From Streptomyces cellostaticus (lineage in GTDB: Bacteria; Actinomycetota; Actinomycetes; Streptomycetales; Streptomycetaceae), in NCBI RefSeq assembly GCF_001513965.1, contig NZ_KQ948015.1:613348-677347 (forward strand): a stretch of 64,000 nucleotides of DNA. Direction: 5' to 3'. A program made the translations under genes and the position numbers. Under the pieces are notes generated by a model. The model searched no databases. It was not told the origin of the DNA and saw only the letters and a list, made by a program, of their open reading frames with translations. Within the stretch, counting starts at the first letter, position 1, and every line of letters starts with the position of its first letter. Shown here one piece after another: positions 25,792-33,985 of this stretch.

Positions 25792-26691
25792 ATGCATCAA
25801 GAACGCGCACTGCCGGAACTGCTCGGCCTCCTCGACATCGAACCCGCTCCCGGCCGGGAGGACGGGGACCACTTCCTCGGGCGCCCTCCCCAGGAGCAGT
25901 CCTCCCCGGTGTACGGAGGGCTGCTGGCCGCCCAGGCGCTGGCCGCCGCCGGGCGTACGGTGTCCGGCGAACTGCCCGTGCACTCCGTGCACTGCTCCTT
26001 CCTGCGGCCCGGCCTGCCGACCGCGCCCTTCGACTACCGGGCCGAGCGGGTGAAGGACAGCGCTTCCTTCGCCACCCGGCGGGTCCATGCGGCCCAGCGC
26101 GGCCGGGAGGTGTTCGCTCTGACCGCCTCCTTCCACCGCCCCGAACCGGGCCTCGGCCACCAGGACCCGATGCCGCCCGTCCCGGACCCGGAGGGCCTGC
26201 CGACCTACGAGGAACGGCTGACCAAGGCGTTCGGCGAGGTGGTCGCCCCCCTCGGGAAGCCGTATGAGACGCGCTTCGTCGGACCGTTGAGCTTCGACGC
26301 CGAGAAGGACCCGGCGCTGCTGTCCTCCCGGACGCAGGTGTGGGTGCGCATCAAGGGCGAGGTGCCGGCCGAGGCGACCACCGGCCGCGAACGGCTGCTC
26401 CACGCCTGCCTGTTGGTGTACCTCTGCGACGTGACCATGCTGGAGACGGTGCTGGTCCGGCACGGGGTGTCGTGGTTCCACGCCAGTGGCCGGAGCCTCG
26501 ACTACACCGTGTGGATCCACCACCCGTTCCGCGCGGACGACTGGCTGCTCTGCGCCCACGAGACCCCAGTGGCTTCCGGGGGACGGGGCCTGGTCCTGGG
26601 CCGGGTCTTCACCCGCGACGGGGTGCTGGTCGCCACCCTCGCCCAGGAGGGCCTGCTCCGGGTGAGCGGCGACCACGGGGGCGTCGGCTGA
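25792..26691 (+). CDS. acyl-CoA thioesterase, TesB-like double hot-dog
   Basis: A 299-residue thioesterase II family protein with two hot-dog folds in one chain: the first has VYGGLLAAQALAAAGRTV and VHSVHCSFLRPG, the second SLDYTVWIHHPFRADDWLL, with the conserved Asp/His region of TesB. It hydrolyses medium or long acyl thioesters in the cytosol. The ATG at 25792 is favoured over the GTG at 25783 on length. It is divergent from the MMPL transporter and convergent with the ketoreductase of the PKS operon. The PKS here has no thioesterase domain, so this protein could release its product; that link rests on position alone. Confidence 0.85.
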   Translation: MHQERALPELLGLLDIEPAPGREDGDHFLGRPPQEQSSPVYGGLLAAQALAAAGRTVSGELPVHSVHCSFLRPGLPTAPFDYRAERVKDSASFATRRVHAAQRGREVFALTASFHRPEPGLGHQDPMPPVPDPEGLPTYEERLTKAFGEVVAPLGKPYETRFVGPLSFDAEKDPALLSSRTQVWVRIKGEVPAEATTGRERLLHACLLVYLCDVTMLETVLVRHGVSWFHASGRSLDYTVWIHHPFRADDWLLCAHETPVASGGRGLVLGRVFTRDGVLVATLAQEGLLRVSGDHGGVG

Positions 26692-26717
26692 GGCCCCGTC
26701 GCCGCGGCACGGCGGGC

Positions 26718-26737
26718 GCCGGCACCCCCGGTGCGGC
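26718..26737. terminator. hairpin between convergent thioesterase and ketoreductase genes
   Basis: GCCGGCACC (26718-26726) pairs with GGTGCGGC (26730-26737) around a CCC loop, with one bulged base. It sits in the 49-base convergent gap, and a bidirectional terminator is likely, although there is no U-tract. Confidence 0.5.
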
Positions 26738-26740
26738 GGG

Positions 26741-27502
26741 CTACACGACCAGACCGCCGGAGATCTCGATGGCCTGCCCGGTGATGTAGCGGGCCCGGTC
26801 GCAGGCCAGGAAGCACACCAGGTGTGCCACGTCCTCGGGGGAGCCGAAGGCATGGCCGGGAATCAGGGACCTGAGGAACTCGGCCTTGTCCTCGGGGATC
26901 GCGGCCGTCATGTCGGTCTCGATGAGACCGGGGGCGACGGCGTTGACGGTGACACCCCGGGCGCCGATCTCCTTGGACAGCGCCTTGGTGAAGCCGATGA
27001 CCCCGGCTTTGGCGGCGGAGTAGGCCGTCTGGCCGGGAGTGCCGTGCATCCCCGAGGAGGAGGCGATGTTGATGATGGCACCGCTGCGCTGTTTCACCAG
27101 GGGCATCAGCAGGGGCTTGGTGACGGTGTACATGCTGTCGAGGTTGGTGCCGATGACCTCGTGCCACTGCTGGGGGCCCATACGGGCGAACAGGGTGTCG
27201 CGGGTGACGCCCGCGTTGTTGACGAGGACGTCGAACCGGTCCAGGTGGCCGAGGGCCGAGGCGGCGAACCGTTCGGCCGCCGCGGTGTCCGCGACATCGG
27301 CGTACAGCGGGGTGCAGCGCCGCCCCGGGTGGGCGGTACGCAGCTCGTCGGCCAGGGCGCGGGCCTGCTTCTCACCGCTGTGGTAGCCGAAGACGACGTC
27401 GGCGCCCTGCGCCAGCGCCAGCCGGACGACGGCGGCGCCGATGCCCCGCGATCCGCCGGTGACCACACAGCCGCGGCCCGCCAGCGGAAGGTCATCCGTC
27501 AC
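26741..27502 (-). CDS. FabG-like ketoreductase (SDR), probable trans-acting PKS KR
   Basis: A 253-residue classical short-chain dehydrogenase: TGGSRGIG cofactor loop at 15-22, NNAG at 95-98, Asn120, Ser in INIASSS near 148-150 and YSAAK with Tyr161 and Lys165, the complete catalytic tetrad. FabG enzymes reduce beta-ketoacyl-ACP with NADPH. The upstream PKS lacks a KR domain but has a DH, which needs a beta-hydroxy substrate, so this protein very likely supplies the reduction in trans. The GTG start at 27502 lies inside the 3' end of the radical SAM gene (11-base overlap). It is the third gene of the operon. Confidence 0.9.
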   Translation of the reverse strand: MTDDLPLAGRGCVVTGGSRGIGAAVVRLALAQGADVVFGYHSGEKQARALADELRTAHPGRRCTPLYADVADTAAAERFAASALGHLDRFDVLVNNAGVTRDTLFARMGPQQWHEVIGTNLDSMYTVTKPLLMPLVKQRSGAIINIASSSGMHGTPGQTAYSAAKAGVIGFTKALSKEIGARGVTVNAVAPGLIETDMTAAIPEDKAEFLRSLIPGHAFGSPEDVAHLVCFLACDRARYITGQAIEISGGLVV

Positions 27503-28940
27503 TGCGCACCCCCGGCGTCACGGTGGCAAGCCGGCGGGACTCCTTCTTGCGCTGCGCGGCCTCCTCGCGCAGTTCGCGGTAGCGCTCCTCGGCGATCAGG
27601 GTGGAGATCATGGGGGCGTAGAACGGGCCGTCGCCGACCAGCTTGATCCGCTCCGCGGTGATCTCCGCGTAGCCCCGCTCGGCCAGGGCGTCCCAGACGG
27701 TGGCGAACTTCTCGTAGACGTCGAGACCGAAGGCGACGCGGTAGTGGACCCGGTTGATCTCCGTGCTGATGAGGCTGCGGAAGAGCAGCATCAGCAGCCA
27801 GTCCTCCAAGGTGTGCCGGAAGCCGCGCTCGACCGGGAACCGTCCGCCGTCGACGGCCGCCTTGTACTGCGGCAGGCTGCGGTGGTTGATGAACGACCAC
27901 GAACGGCCCGGCGCAAGGGCGGGGGTGCCGAAGAAGGTGATCGCCGCGTAGCCGAGCCCCAGGGTGTCGACGTGCTCGAAGCGGGTGGTGTAGCCCTCGC
28001 GGAAGTCCTTGGCCGCCGGGTCCCCGGGGCGGCGGAAGTTGTACGTCGACAGCTGCTCGTAGCCGTGGTCGAGCAGGAAGTCGCGTCCCGCCCGGTACAT
28101 CTCCAGGTTGGCCAGCGTGCTGGGCAGTTCGTGGTAGCGGTTGAGAGCGAAGTCGGTGGGACCGCCGACGTTCAGCTCGTAATGGGTGATGTCGTGGACG
28201 TCCCAGGAGACCAGGGTCTCCAGGTCCTCCAGCATGGTGTCGACGGTCTGCTGGGGCCAGCCGAAGATGAGGTCGACGTTGGCGGCCAGGCCGAGTTCGC
28301 GGGCCCATTCCAGGCTCTGGATGACGTGTTTGGTCGTCTGTTTGCGGCCGCTGAAGCTGTTGAGCCGTTCGTTGATCTGCTGGACACCCATGCTGATCCG
28401 GTTCATCCCCGCGTCGCGGATGGCCTGCATCTTCTCCCGGGAGAAGAGCTGGGGGATGCCCTCCAGGGTGAGGTCCGCCTGGTCCGGGATCTCGGGGAAG
28501 AGGCGGCGCACCATGTCCATCAGCCGGTGGTAGACGGGGGGCCGGTAGAGGTTCGAGGTGCCTCCGCCGAAGTAGGCCCCGGCGAGGACGGCGCCCTCCA
28601 TCTGCTCCCGGTACATCTCGGCTTCGCGTTCCACGTAGCCGTAGTAGTTCTCCAGCGCCGCGTTGCCCGTGAACTCCTCGACGGGGAACAGGCAGTACCC
28701 GCACTTTCCGGGGTCGGTCGGGAGGCAGTACGGGACGCCGACGTAGAGGAACACATGGGACTGGTCACCCGCGGCGCGCAGGCGCATGCGGTCCTCGCCG
28801 ATCTCGTCCAGGGGCACGGACGGCTCGTCCCAGAACCGCGGGGACGGGAAGCCGTGCTGGATCTTGTTGACCTGGCGTTCGGCGAGACGGCTGTCGAGGT
28901 AGCTGTTGACGTGGTCGGGGCTCAACACGGTGGCAGGCAC
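27492..28940 (-). CDS. HemN-like radical SAM enzyme with unusual cluster motif
   Basis: A 482-residue protein of the HemN/coproporphyrinogen-III-oxidase-like radical SAM group. The 4Fe-4S ligands are Cys72, Cys80 and Cys83, a C-x7-C-x2-C spacing instead of the usual C-x3-C-x2-C. YFGGGTSNLYRP (the GGGTP SAM site), INRISMGVQQ-like and VDLIFGWPQQT segments follow, and a HemN C-terminal domain ends the chain. Heme genes are absent; it lies between a KS-AT-DH-ACP PKS and a FabG-type KR. HemN-like enzymes in natural-product loci form cyclopropanes (jawsamycin, CC-1065) or methylate, so cyclopropanation of the polyketide chain is the leading idea. The start is GTG; an alternative GTG at 28928 has a better-placed GAGGGG. 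Confidence 0.85.
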   Translation of the reverse strand: MPATVLSPDHVNSYLDSRLAERQVNKIQHGFPSPRFWDEPSVPLDEIGEDRMRLRAAGDQSHVFLYVGVPYCLPTDPGKCGYCLFPVEEFTGNAALENYYGYVEREAEMYREQMEGAVLAGAYFGGGTSNLYRPPVYHRLMDMVRRLFPEIPDQADLTLEGIPQLFSREKMQAIRDAGMNRISMGVQQINERLNSFSGRKQTTKHVIQSLEWARELGLAANVDLIFGWPQQTVDTMLEDLETLVSWDVHDITHYELNVGGPTDFALNRYHELPSTLANLEMYRAGRDFLLDHGYEQLSTYNFRRPGDPAAKDFREGYTTRFEHVDTLGLGYAAITFFGTPALAPGRSWSFINHRSLPQYKAAVDGGRFPVERGFRHTLEDWLLMLLFRSLISTEINRVHYRVAFGLDVYEKFATVWDALAERGYAEITAERIKLVGDGPFYAPMISTLIAEERYRELREEAAQRKKESRRLATVTPGVRSDG

Positions 28941-28995
28941 TTCCCCTCTGGGTGGGATCTGCCGGGTGGTCTGCCGGCCCGGCGGGAGGCGGGGC

Positions 28996-31900
28996 TCAGG
29001 AGCCCTGGTGGGCGGGGGTGGTCGAGTCCGCCAGGATCACGCGGTGCAGGAGGTATTCGGCCAGTTCCTCGATGCTCTGGTACTCCAGTGCCTCCATCGC
29101 CTTGAAGCGGAAGTCGAGCTTTTCCTGGATGCGACGCTGGAGTTCGGTGATGCTCAGGGAGTCGAGACCGATCTCCAGCAGGGCCAGGGACGGGTCGAGA
29201 TCGTGGAGGTCGATCTCCAGCTCGGTCGACATCCGCCCGAGGGTGTCGACGATCTCGTCGGTGAGCCAGCCGATGACCGCCTGCCGGCGCTCTCCGGCGG
29301 GCCGGGCCTCGACGCGTTCCCGCAGTTCCTGCAGCGAGTCGCCGCTCTCCCGGGGGCGGCCGTCGGCCGGTGCGGGCAAGGCCGCCGAGGGGTCGGTCAG
29401 CGAGGCGATGCGCCGGAACTCGATGTCGTGGAGGTGCGCGAGGAGCTTCCCGGTGTCGTCCAGGACGCGCAGCTCGGCCGTGAACGCCGTCCCGGTGGTG
29501 TTCGGCCGCAGCCGGACGTGGCCCCAGACCTGGTCGGGCAACGGGCCGTGCAGCACCATCCGGCCCAGGCCGACGGGGACGTGGGCGCCCCTGGCCGCGC
29601 CCTCCCGCGCCGCCGCGGCCGTCAGGTGCAGACAGCCGTCGAGCACGGTGGCGAACCGGTGCGCATGGCTCACGCGCGACGCACCGTCGGGAGCGGCCGT
29701 GATCCGGCCGAGCGCCTGCCCGCCCGCCTCGTCGAGCCACAGCTCGCGGACGGTGGAGAAGCTCGCGCCGTACTCCATCCCGTCCTCCCGCAGCAGCCCG
29801 TAGAGCCGCCCGGGCGCCAGTTCCGTGGGCATCGCCGCGCGCAGCTCCTCGGGAGGTGTCCCGGAGCCGTCCGGACGCGCGGCCGGCCCGACCTTCCCCT
29901 GGCAGTAGCGGGATGCGCCGTCCCCGTCGCCTCCGGCCACGGTGAACCGGAGGTGACCGTCGGCCGAGGAGCCGTCCGCCTCCAGGTCCACCCGGACATT
30001 GCTGGGCTTCGCGGGGGCCAGGACCAGCGGGCGCAGGAAGTCGACGCCGGTCAGCTCGAGCGGCGCGGAGGCGTGGCCGTCGGCTGAGGTGTAGGCGTCC
30101 ACGGCCAGCTCCAGATAGCCGGTGGCCGGGAAGACGGTCGACCCGAGGATGCGGTGGTCCGCCCACGGCGTCCCCGGCCGCACCTCCTGCCGGTGGACGG
30201 TCCGCCGGGCGGCCTGCTGCGGTACGGGCGCGGGCGCGACGGGCGGTGCCTGCCGCCGCGGTGCCGTGTCCGCCGCCTCGCCGTGGTCGGCGTCCGGCAG
30301 GGACTTCAGCCAGTACCGGTCCGTGCGGAACGGGTACTTCGGGGCACAGGAGGTACGGCGGTAGCGCGGGCCCTGGTAGAGCGCGGGGAGGTCGACGGCG
30401 GCGCCCGCCGTGAACAGGGCGCCCGCGGCGGCGAGGGTGTTGCGCACGTCCCGCCGGTCGCGCCGCAGGGTCGGGATCACGGTCACGCCGGTGTCGCCGA
30501 ACGCCTCCGCGACGTACGTCCGCAGGGCGGGGTGCGGGCCGATCTCGACGACCACGGTGCAGCCCAGCGCGGCCACCGCGCGCATGCCGTCGAGGAACCG
30601 GACCGGTCGGCGAGCCTGCCGGCTCCAGTACTCCGGCCCCTCCGCGCCCGTCAGCGCTTCGCCCGTCACGTCGGAGAACACCGGGACGGCCGGGGCGGTC
30701 GGGCGCAGCCCGGCGGCCGCCTTCTCCAGCTCGGCCAGGACGGGGTCCATCAGCGGAGAGTGGAAGGCGTGCGAGGTACGCAGCCGGGTGGTCCGGCTGC
30801 CTTCGGCCTCGGCGAGGCGCGCCACCTCCTCCACGGCCTCGGCCCGACCCGAGACGACCACGGCGCGCGGGCCGTTGACGGCGGCGACGGAGACGTCCGC
30901 CTCCCTCCCCGACACCCAGCCGTGCACGGTCTCCGGGTCGGCGGCGACTGCCAGCATCACTCCGTCGCGCGGCAGTTCGCCCATGAGGCGGCCGCGCACC
31001 GCGCTGAAGCGGGCGGCGTCCTCCAGGCTGAGCATGCCGGCGACGCACGCGGCAGCGACCTCGCCGATGCTGTGCCCGACCACTGCGTCCGGGACGACTC
31101 CCCACGAGCGCAGCAGGGTGGCGAGCGCATACTCGACGGCGAACAGCGCCGGCTGGGCCAGGCGTGTGTCGTCGAGCGCCTCCGGGGACTGCTCTTCGAA
31201 GAGGACCTGCCGCAGCGGCGCGGGCAGTTCTGCGTCGAGCAGCTCGGCGCACCGGTCGAGGGCGGCGGCGAAGGCCGGTTCGCTGTCGTACAGTTCACGG
31301 GCCATGCCGGGGTACTGCACGCCCTGGCCGGTGAAGACGAAGGCGGTCCTGGCGCGCTTCGCCGGGTGCCCGCCGGTGACCGACGCAGGTGTCCGGCGGG
31401 TCCGCCACAGACGCAGGTCGCCCGCGATCTCGATGCCGCTCCGCCCGGTCACCGCGAGACGGTGGCGGTGCGCGGCGCGCCCGGCGGCGGCGGTGAAGAC
31501 GGCCGCCGGCAGGGTCTCCCCGTCGGTCCGGGACAGGTACTGCGCCCAGCGCTCGGCCAGCGCGTCCAGGCTTGCGGGGGACTTGGCGGACAGCACCAGC
31601 AGCTCGGCCGGGCGCGGCTCCGCGGTGCCGGTGCGATGCCGCGGTTGCGGGGCCTCCCGCAGGATCGCGTGGGCATTGGTGCCGCTGTAGCCGAAGGAGT
31701 TGACGGCGGCCAGGCGCGGGACATCCGTCCGGGGCCAGGGCACGGACTCGGTGGGGATCTCCACCGAGGCGCCCTTGAGGTCGATCTTGGGGTTCAGCCG
31801 GTCCAGATGGAGGCTGGGGTAGATGGTCTGGCGGTGCAGCGAGAGGGCGGCCTTGACGACGCCGAGGAGTCCGGCGGCGGCCTCGGTGTGGCCGAAGTTA

Positions 31901-32946
31901 CTCTTCACCGAGCCGACGTACAGCGGTCGGTCCGCGGTGCGGGTCCGGCCGTAGGCTCCGGCGATGGCGCCCATCTCGATGGGGTCGCCGACCGGGGTTC
32001 CGGTGCCGTGCGCCTCGACGTAGTCGACCTGGGCGGGGTCGACGCCGCTGCGGGAGAGCGCGGTGCGCATCACCTGCTCCTGGGTCCGGCCGTTGGGGGC
32101 GGTCAGCGCGGGAGTGTGTCCGTCGTGGTTGATCGCGGTGCCGACGATGCTGGCCAGGATGGGGTCGCCCCGTTCTTCGGCGAGCGATTGACGGCGCAGC
32201 AGCACGGCCACACAGCCCTCGCTGCGGACGTAGCCGTCCGCCTTGGCGTCGAACGCCCGGCACTGCCCGCTACGGGCGAACAGCCCCAGTTTGCAGAAGG
32301 CGATATGGGCATCCGGGTTGAGGATCAGATTGACGCCGGCGACCACGGCCGAGTCGCACTCGCCGGTGAGGATGGACTGCCGGGCCAGGTGCAGGGCCAC
32401 CAGGGATCCGGAACAAGCGGTGTCGACCGCGAAACACGGCCCTTTCAGGTCGAGGAAGTGGGCGATACGTCCGGCGCTGATGCTGTTCGCATCGCTCATC
32501 GCGTCGTAGGCCGAGACGCCTTTCAGTCCCTCGTTGTCACGCTTGAGGAGGGAATAGTTGTTGCTGTTCATCAGCGCCAGGAAAACGCCTGTGCCGGTGC
32601 CCCTCAATTCACCGGGGTCCTGCCCGGCATGTTCGAGGGCGTGCCACACGGTCTGCAGGAGCAGGCGGTGCTGCGGGTCCATGCGGGCCGCTTCGGCGTC
32701 CGAGATCCCGAAGAACGCCGCGTCGAAGCGGTCTACGTCGTCCACGAATCCGCCATGGCGGATGTAGGTCTTGCCCGGGGCCAGCGGGTCGGGGTCGTAG
32801 AACTTGTCCACGTCCCAGCGGCTGGACGGGATCTCCTCGACGCAGTCCCGCCCTTCCCGCAGCACTGTGTATATGTCGTCCAGCCCGTGCACATGACCAG
32901 GGAGAGTGCACCCGATCCCTACCAATGCAATGGGCTCAACATCCAT
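28996..32946 (-). CDS. type I polyketide synthase, KS-AT-DH-ACP, probably iterative
   Basis: A 1316-residue single-module PKS. KS (~5-430): Cys178 in DTACSGS, His313 in EAHGTGT, His353 in SNFGHTE. AT (~535-820): Ser626 in GHSIGE and HAFH at 726-729, the malonyl-CoA type. DH (~915-1185): His931, Gly935 and Pro940 fit HxxxGxxxxP, with Asp1103 and His1107 in the second motif. ACP (~1225-1300): Ser1263 in GLDSL for the phosphopantetheine arm. There is no KR, ER, methyltransferase, TE or docking domain, so the chain should need a trans KR and release factor. ATG 32946 has AGGAG at good spacing. It is first in an operon with radical SAM and KR genes. Confidence 0.92.
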   Translation of the reverse strand: MDVEPIALVGIGCTLPGHVHGLDDIYTVLREGRDCVEEIPSSRWDVDKFYDPDPLAPGKTYIRHGGFVDDVDRFDAAFFGISDAEAARMDPQHRLLLQTVWHALEHAGQDPGELRGTGTGVFLALMNSNNYSLLKRDNEGLKGVSAYDAMSDANSISAGRIAHFLDLKGPCFAVDTACSGSLVALHLARQSILTGECDSAVVAGVNLILNPDAHIAFCKLGLFARSGQCRAFDAKADGYVRSEGCVAVLLRRQSLAEERGDPILASIVGTAINHDGHTPALTAPNGRTQEQVMRTALSRSGVDPAQVDYVEAHGTGTPVGDPIEMGAIAGAYGRTRTADRPLYVGSVKSNFGHTEAAAGLLGVVKAALSLHRQTIYPSLHLDRLNPKIDLKGASVEIPTESVPWPRTDVPRLAAVNSFGYSGTNAHAILREAPQPRHRTGTAEPRPAELLVLSAKSPASLDALAERWAQYLSRTDGETLPAAVFTAAAGRAAHRHRLAVTGRSGIEIAGDLRLWRTRRTPASVTGGHPAKRARTAFVFTGQGVQYPGMARELYDSEPAFAAALDRCAELLDAELPAPLRQVLFEEQSPEALDDTRLAQPALFAVEYALATLLRSWGVVPDAVVGHSIGEVAAACVAGMLSLEDAARFSAVRGRLMGELPRDGVMLAVAADPETVHGWVSGREADVSVAAVNGPRAVVVSGRAEAVEEVARLAEAEGSRTTRLRTSHAFHSPLMDPVLAELEKAAAGLRPTAPAVPVFSDVTGEALTGAEGPEYWSRQARRPVRFLDGMRAVAALGCTVVVEIGPHPALRTYVAEAFGDTGVTVIPTLRRDRRDVRNTLAAAGALFTAGAAVDLPALYQGPRYRRTSCAPKYPFRTDRYWLKSLPDADHGEAADTAPRRQAPPVAPAPVPQQAARRTVHRQEVRPGTPWADHRILGSTVFPATGYLELAVDAYTSADGHASAPLELTGVDFLRPLVLAPAKPSNVRVDLEADGSSADGHLRFTVAGGDGDGASRYCQGKVGPAARPDGSGTPPEELRAAMPTELAPGRLYGLLREDGMEYGASFSTVRELWLDEAGGQALGRITAAPDGASRVSHAHRFATVLDGCLHLTAAAAREGAARGAHVPVGLGRMVLHGPLPDQVWGHVRLRPNTTGTAFTAELRVLDDTGKLLAHLHDIEFRRIASLTDPSAALPAPADGRPRESGDSLQELRERVEARPAGERRQAVIGWLTDEIVDTLGRMSTELEIDLHDLDPSLALLEIGLDSLSITELQRRIQEKLDFRFKAMEALEYQSIEELAEYLLHRVILADSTTPAHQGS

Positions 32947-33035
32947 GCGGGATTTCTCCTTCGGAGGACGGGAAACCTCGACGAACTGCGATTCCACACA
33001 CGTACGGGCCGAGTTTCATTTCGGCGCACTCTGTA

Positions 33036-33064
33036 ACGCTAGGTGCGGGCCGATGAGGGAACAA
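33036..33064 (-). promoter_or_regulatory. predicted promoter of the PKS operon
   Basis: On the minus strand TTGTTC (33059-33064) and TAGCGT (33036-33041) are exactly 17 bases apart, a good match for a primary-sigma promoter. Transcription would start near 33029, giving an ~83-base leader to the PKS ATG. The rest of the gap up to the methyltransferase stop holds only a widely spaced inverted repeat (TTCATTTC at 33025 and GAAATGAA at 33171). Confidence 0.5.
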
Positions 33065-33188
33065 GGAGCGCTGTTGGGGCGGGCGATGCCTCTGGAGGGC
33101 GCGCAGAGACTGGGGGCGCAGATGGCAGCCGTGCGCCCGCATCGTGCTCCTGACGGGCCTGAAATGAAGTTGCGAGGTCGGAACCCGC

Positions 33189-33908
33189 TCACTTCCCGGC
33201 CAGCACGAACCAGCGCGCCGGAAGGTCGATGCGGGTGCCGTCCGCGAGGTACTCGGTCTGCGGCAGGGTGGTCTCGCCGTCGGCGAGTACCTCCAGGCCG
33301 GCCTCGCCGAGCAGGCGCGGGATCTCCTCGTCTTCGGCGTCGGCGGGCTTGAGGCCGTGGTGGAAGACCCGGCGCAGCTTGGGCGGCGGGCCGTCCGGGT
33401 CGGCCGCCGCGCGCCGCAGGACGTCCCGCGAGCCGGAGGTGAGTTCGACCACGAACGCGCGTCCCTCGGTGCCGAGGATCTCGGCGACCGCGGCGGCCAC
33501 GGCGGCGCGGGCGTCCGGTTCGCTCTGGTGGATGACGGCCCGCATGTACACGTGGCTGTCGCCGAGCCGCTCGTGCAGGGACCGTACGGCGCCGGTGTCG
33601 GTGAGGTCGAGCTGCTGGAACTCGACGGGTTCGCCGTGCGCGGCGCGGCGGGCGTGCTCGACGGCGGAGTTGGAGAGGTCGACGCCGACGGCGCGGGCGA
33701 ACCGGGTGGCGAGGTAGCGGGTCTGGGTGCCGTTGCCGCAGCCGAGGTCGACGATGGTGCGTGCGGTGTCCGCGTACGGCAGGAACAGCTCGCTGTGCGG
33801 CTCGGCGGTGAGCGAGGGGTCGGAGTCCCAGATCGCCTCGCCCGCCTCGTCGGAGGTTTCGCGCCAGTAACTCTCCCACGCGTCACGGTAGTTGTCCGAG
33901 ACGTTCAT
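33189..33908 (-). CDS. class I SAM-dependent methyltransferase near the PKS operon
   Basis: A 239-residue protein with a methyltransferase core: TIVDLGCGNGTQTRYL (motif I, ~residue 52) and VGVDLSNSAVEHAR (motif II with acidic residue). The ending RIDLPARWFVLAGK is typical of small-molecule methyltransferases. No acceptor can be deduced. It lies directly upstream of the PKS on the same strand, but the PKS has its own promoter, so membership of the cluster is uncertain. In CC-1065 biosynthesis a HemN-like protein works with a methyltransferase to build a cyclopropane, making this neighbour worth attention. GGGGAG precedes the ATG. Confidence 0.82.
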   Translation of the reverse strand: MNVSDNYRDAWESYWRETSDEAGEAIWDSDPSLTAEPHSELFLPYADTARTIVDLGCGNGTQTRYLATRFARAVGVDLSNSAVEHARRAAHGEPVEFQQLDLTDTGAVRSLHERLGDSHVYMRAVIHQSEPDARAAVAAAVAEILGTEGRAFVVELTSGSRDVLRRAAADPDGPPPKLRRVFHHGLKPADAEDEEIPRLLGEAGLEVLADGETTLPQTEYLADGTRIDLPARWFVLAGK

Positions 33909-33985
33909 GACGATCTCCCCACGGTCGGTTCCGTGATCGGGATATCGCGACGGCCGTCAGTTGGGCAAGGGGCGGGCGGTCACCT

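Noticed and set aside
27492..28940. Heme biosynthesis gene (hemN/hemW)
   Set aside because: The protein is HemN-like, but it has altered cysteine spacing and is coupled to PKS and KR genes, with no heme genes nearby.
28996..32946. Enediyne or PUFA synthase
   Set aside because: No tandem ACPs, no phosphopantetheinyl transferase domain and no enediyne-type accessory genes; only KS-AT-DH-ACP.
30154..33036. A 960-codon plus-strand frame
   Set aside because: It lies opposite the PKS gene, whose catalytic motifs are all intact on the minus strand.
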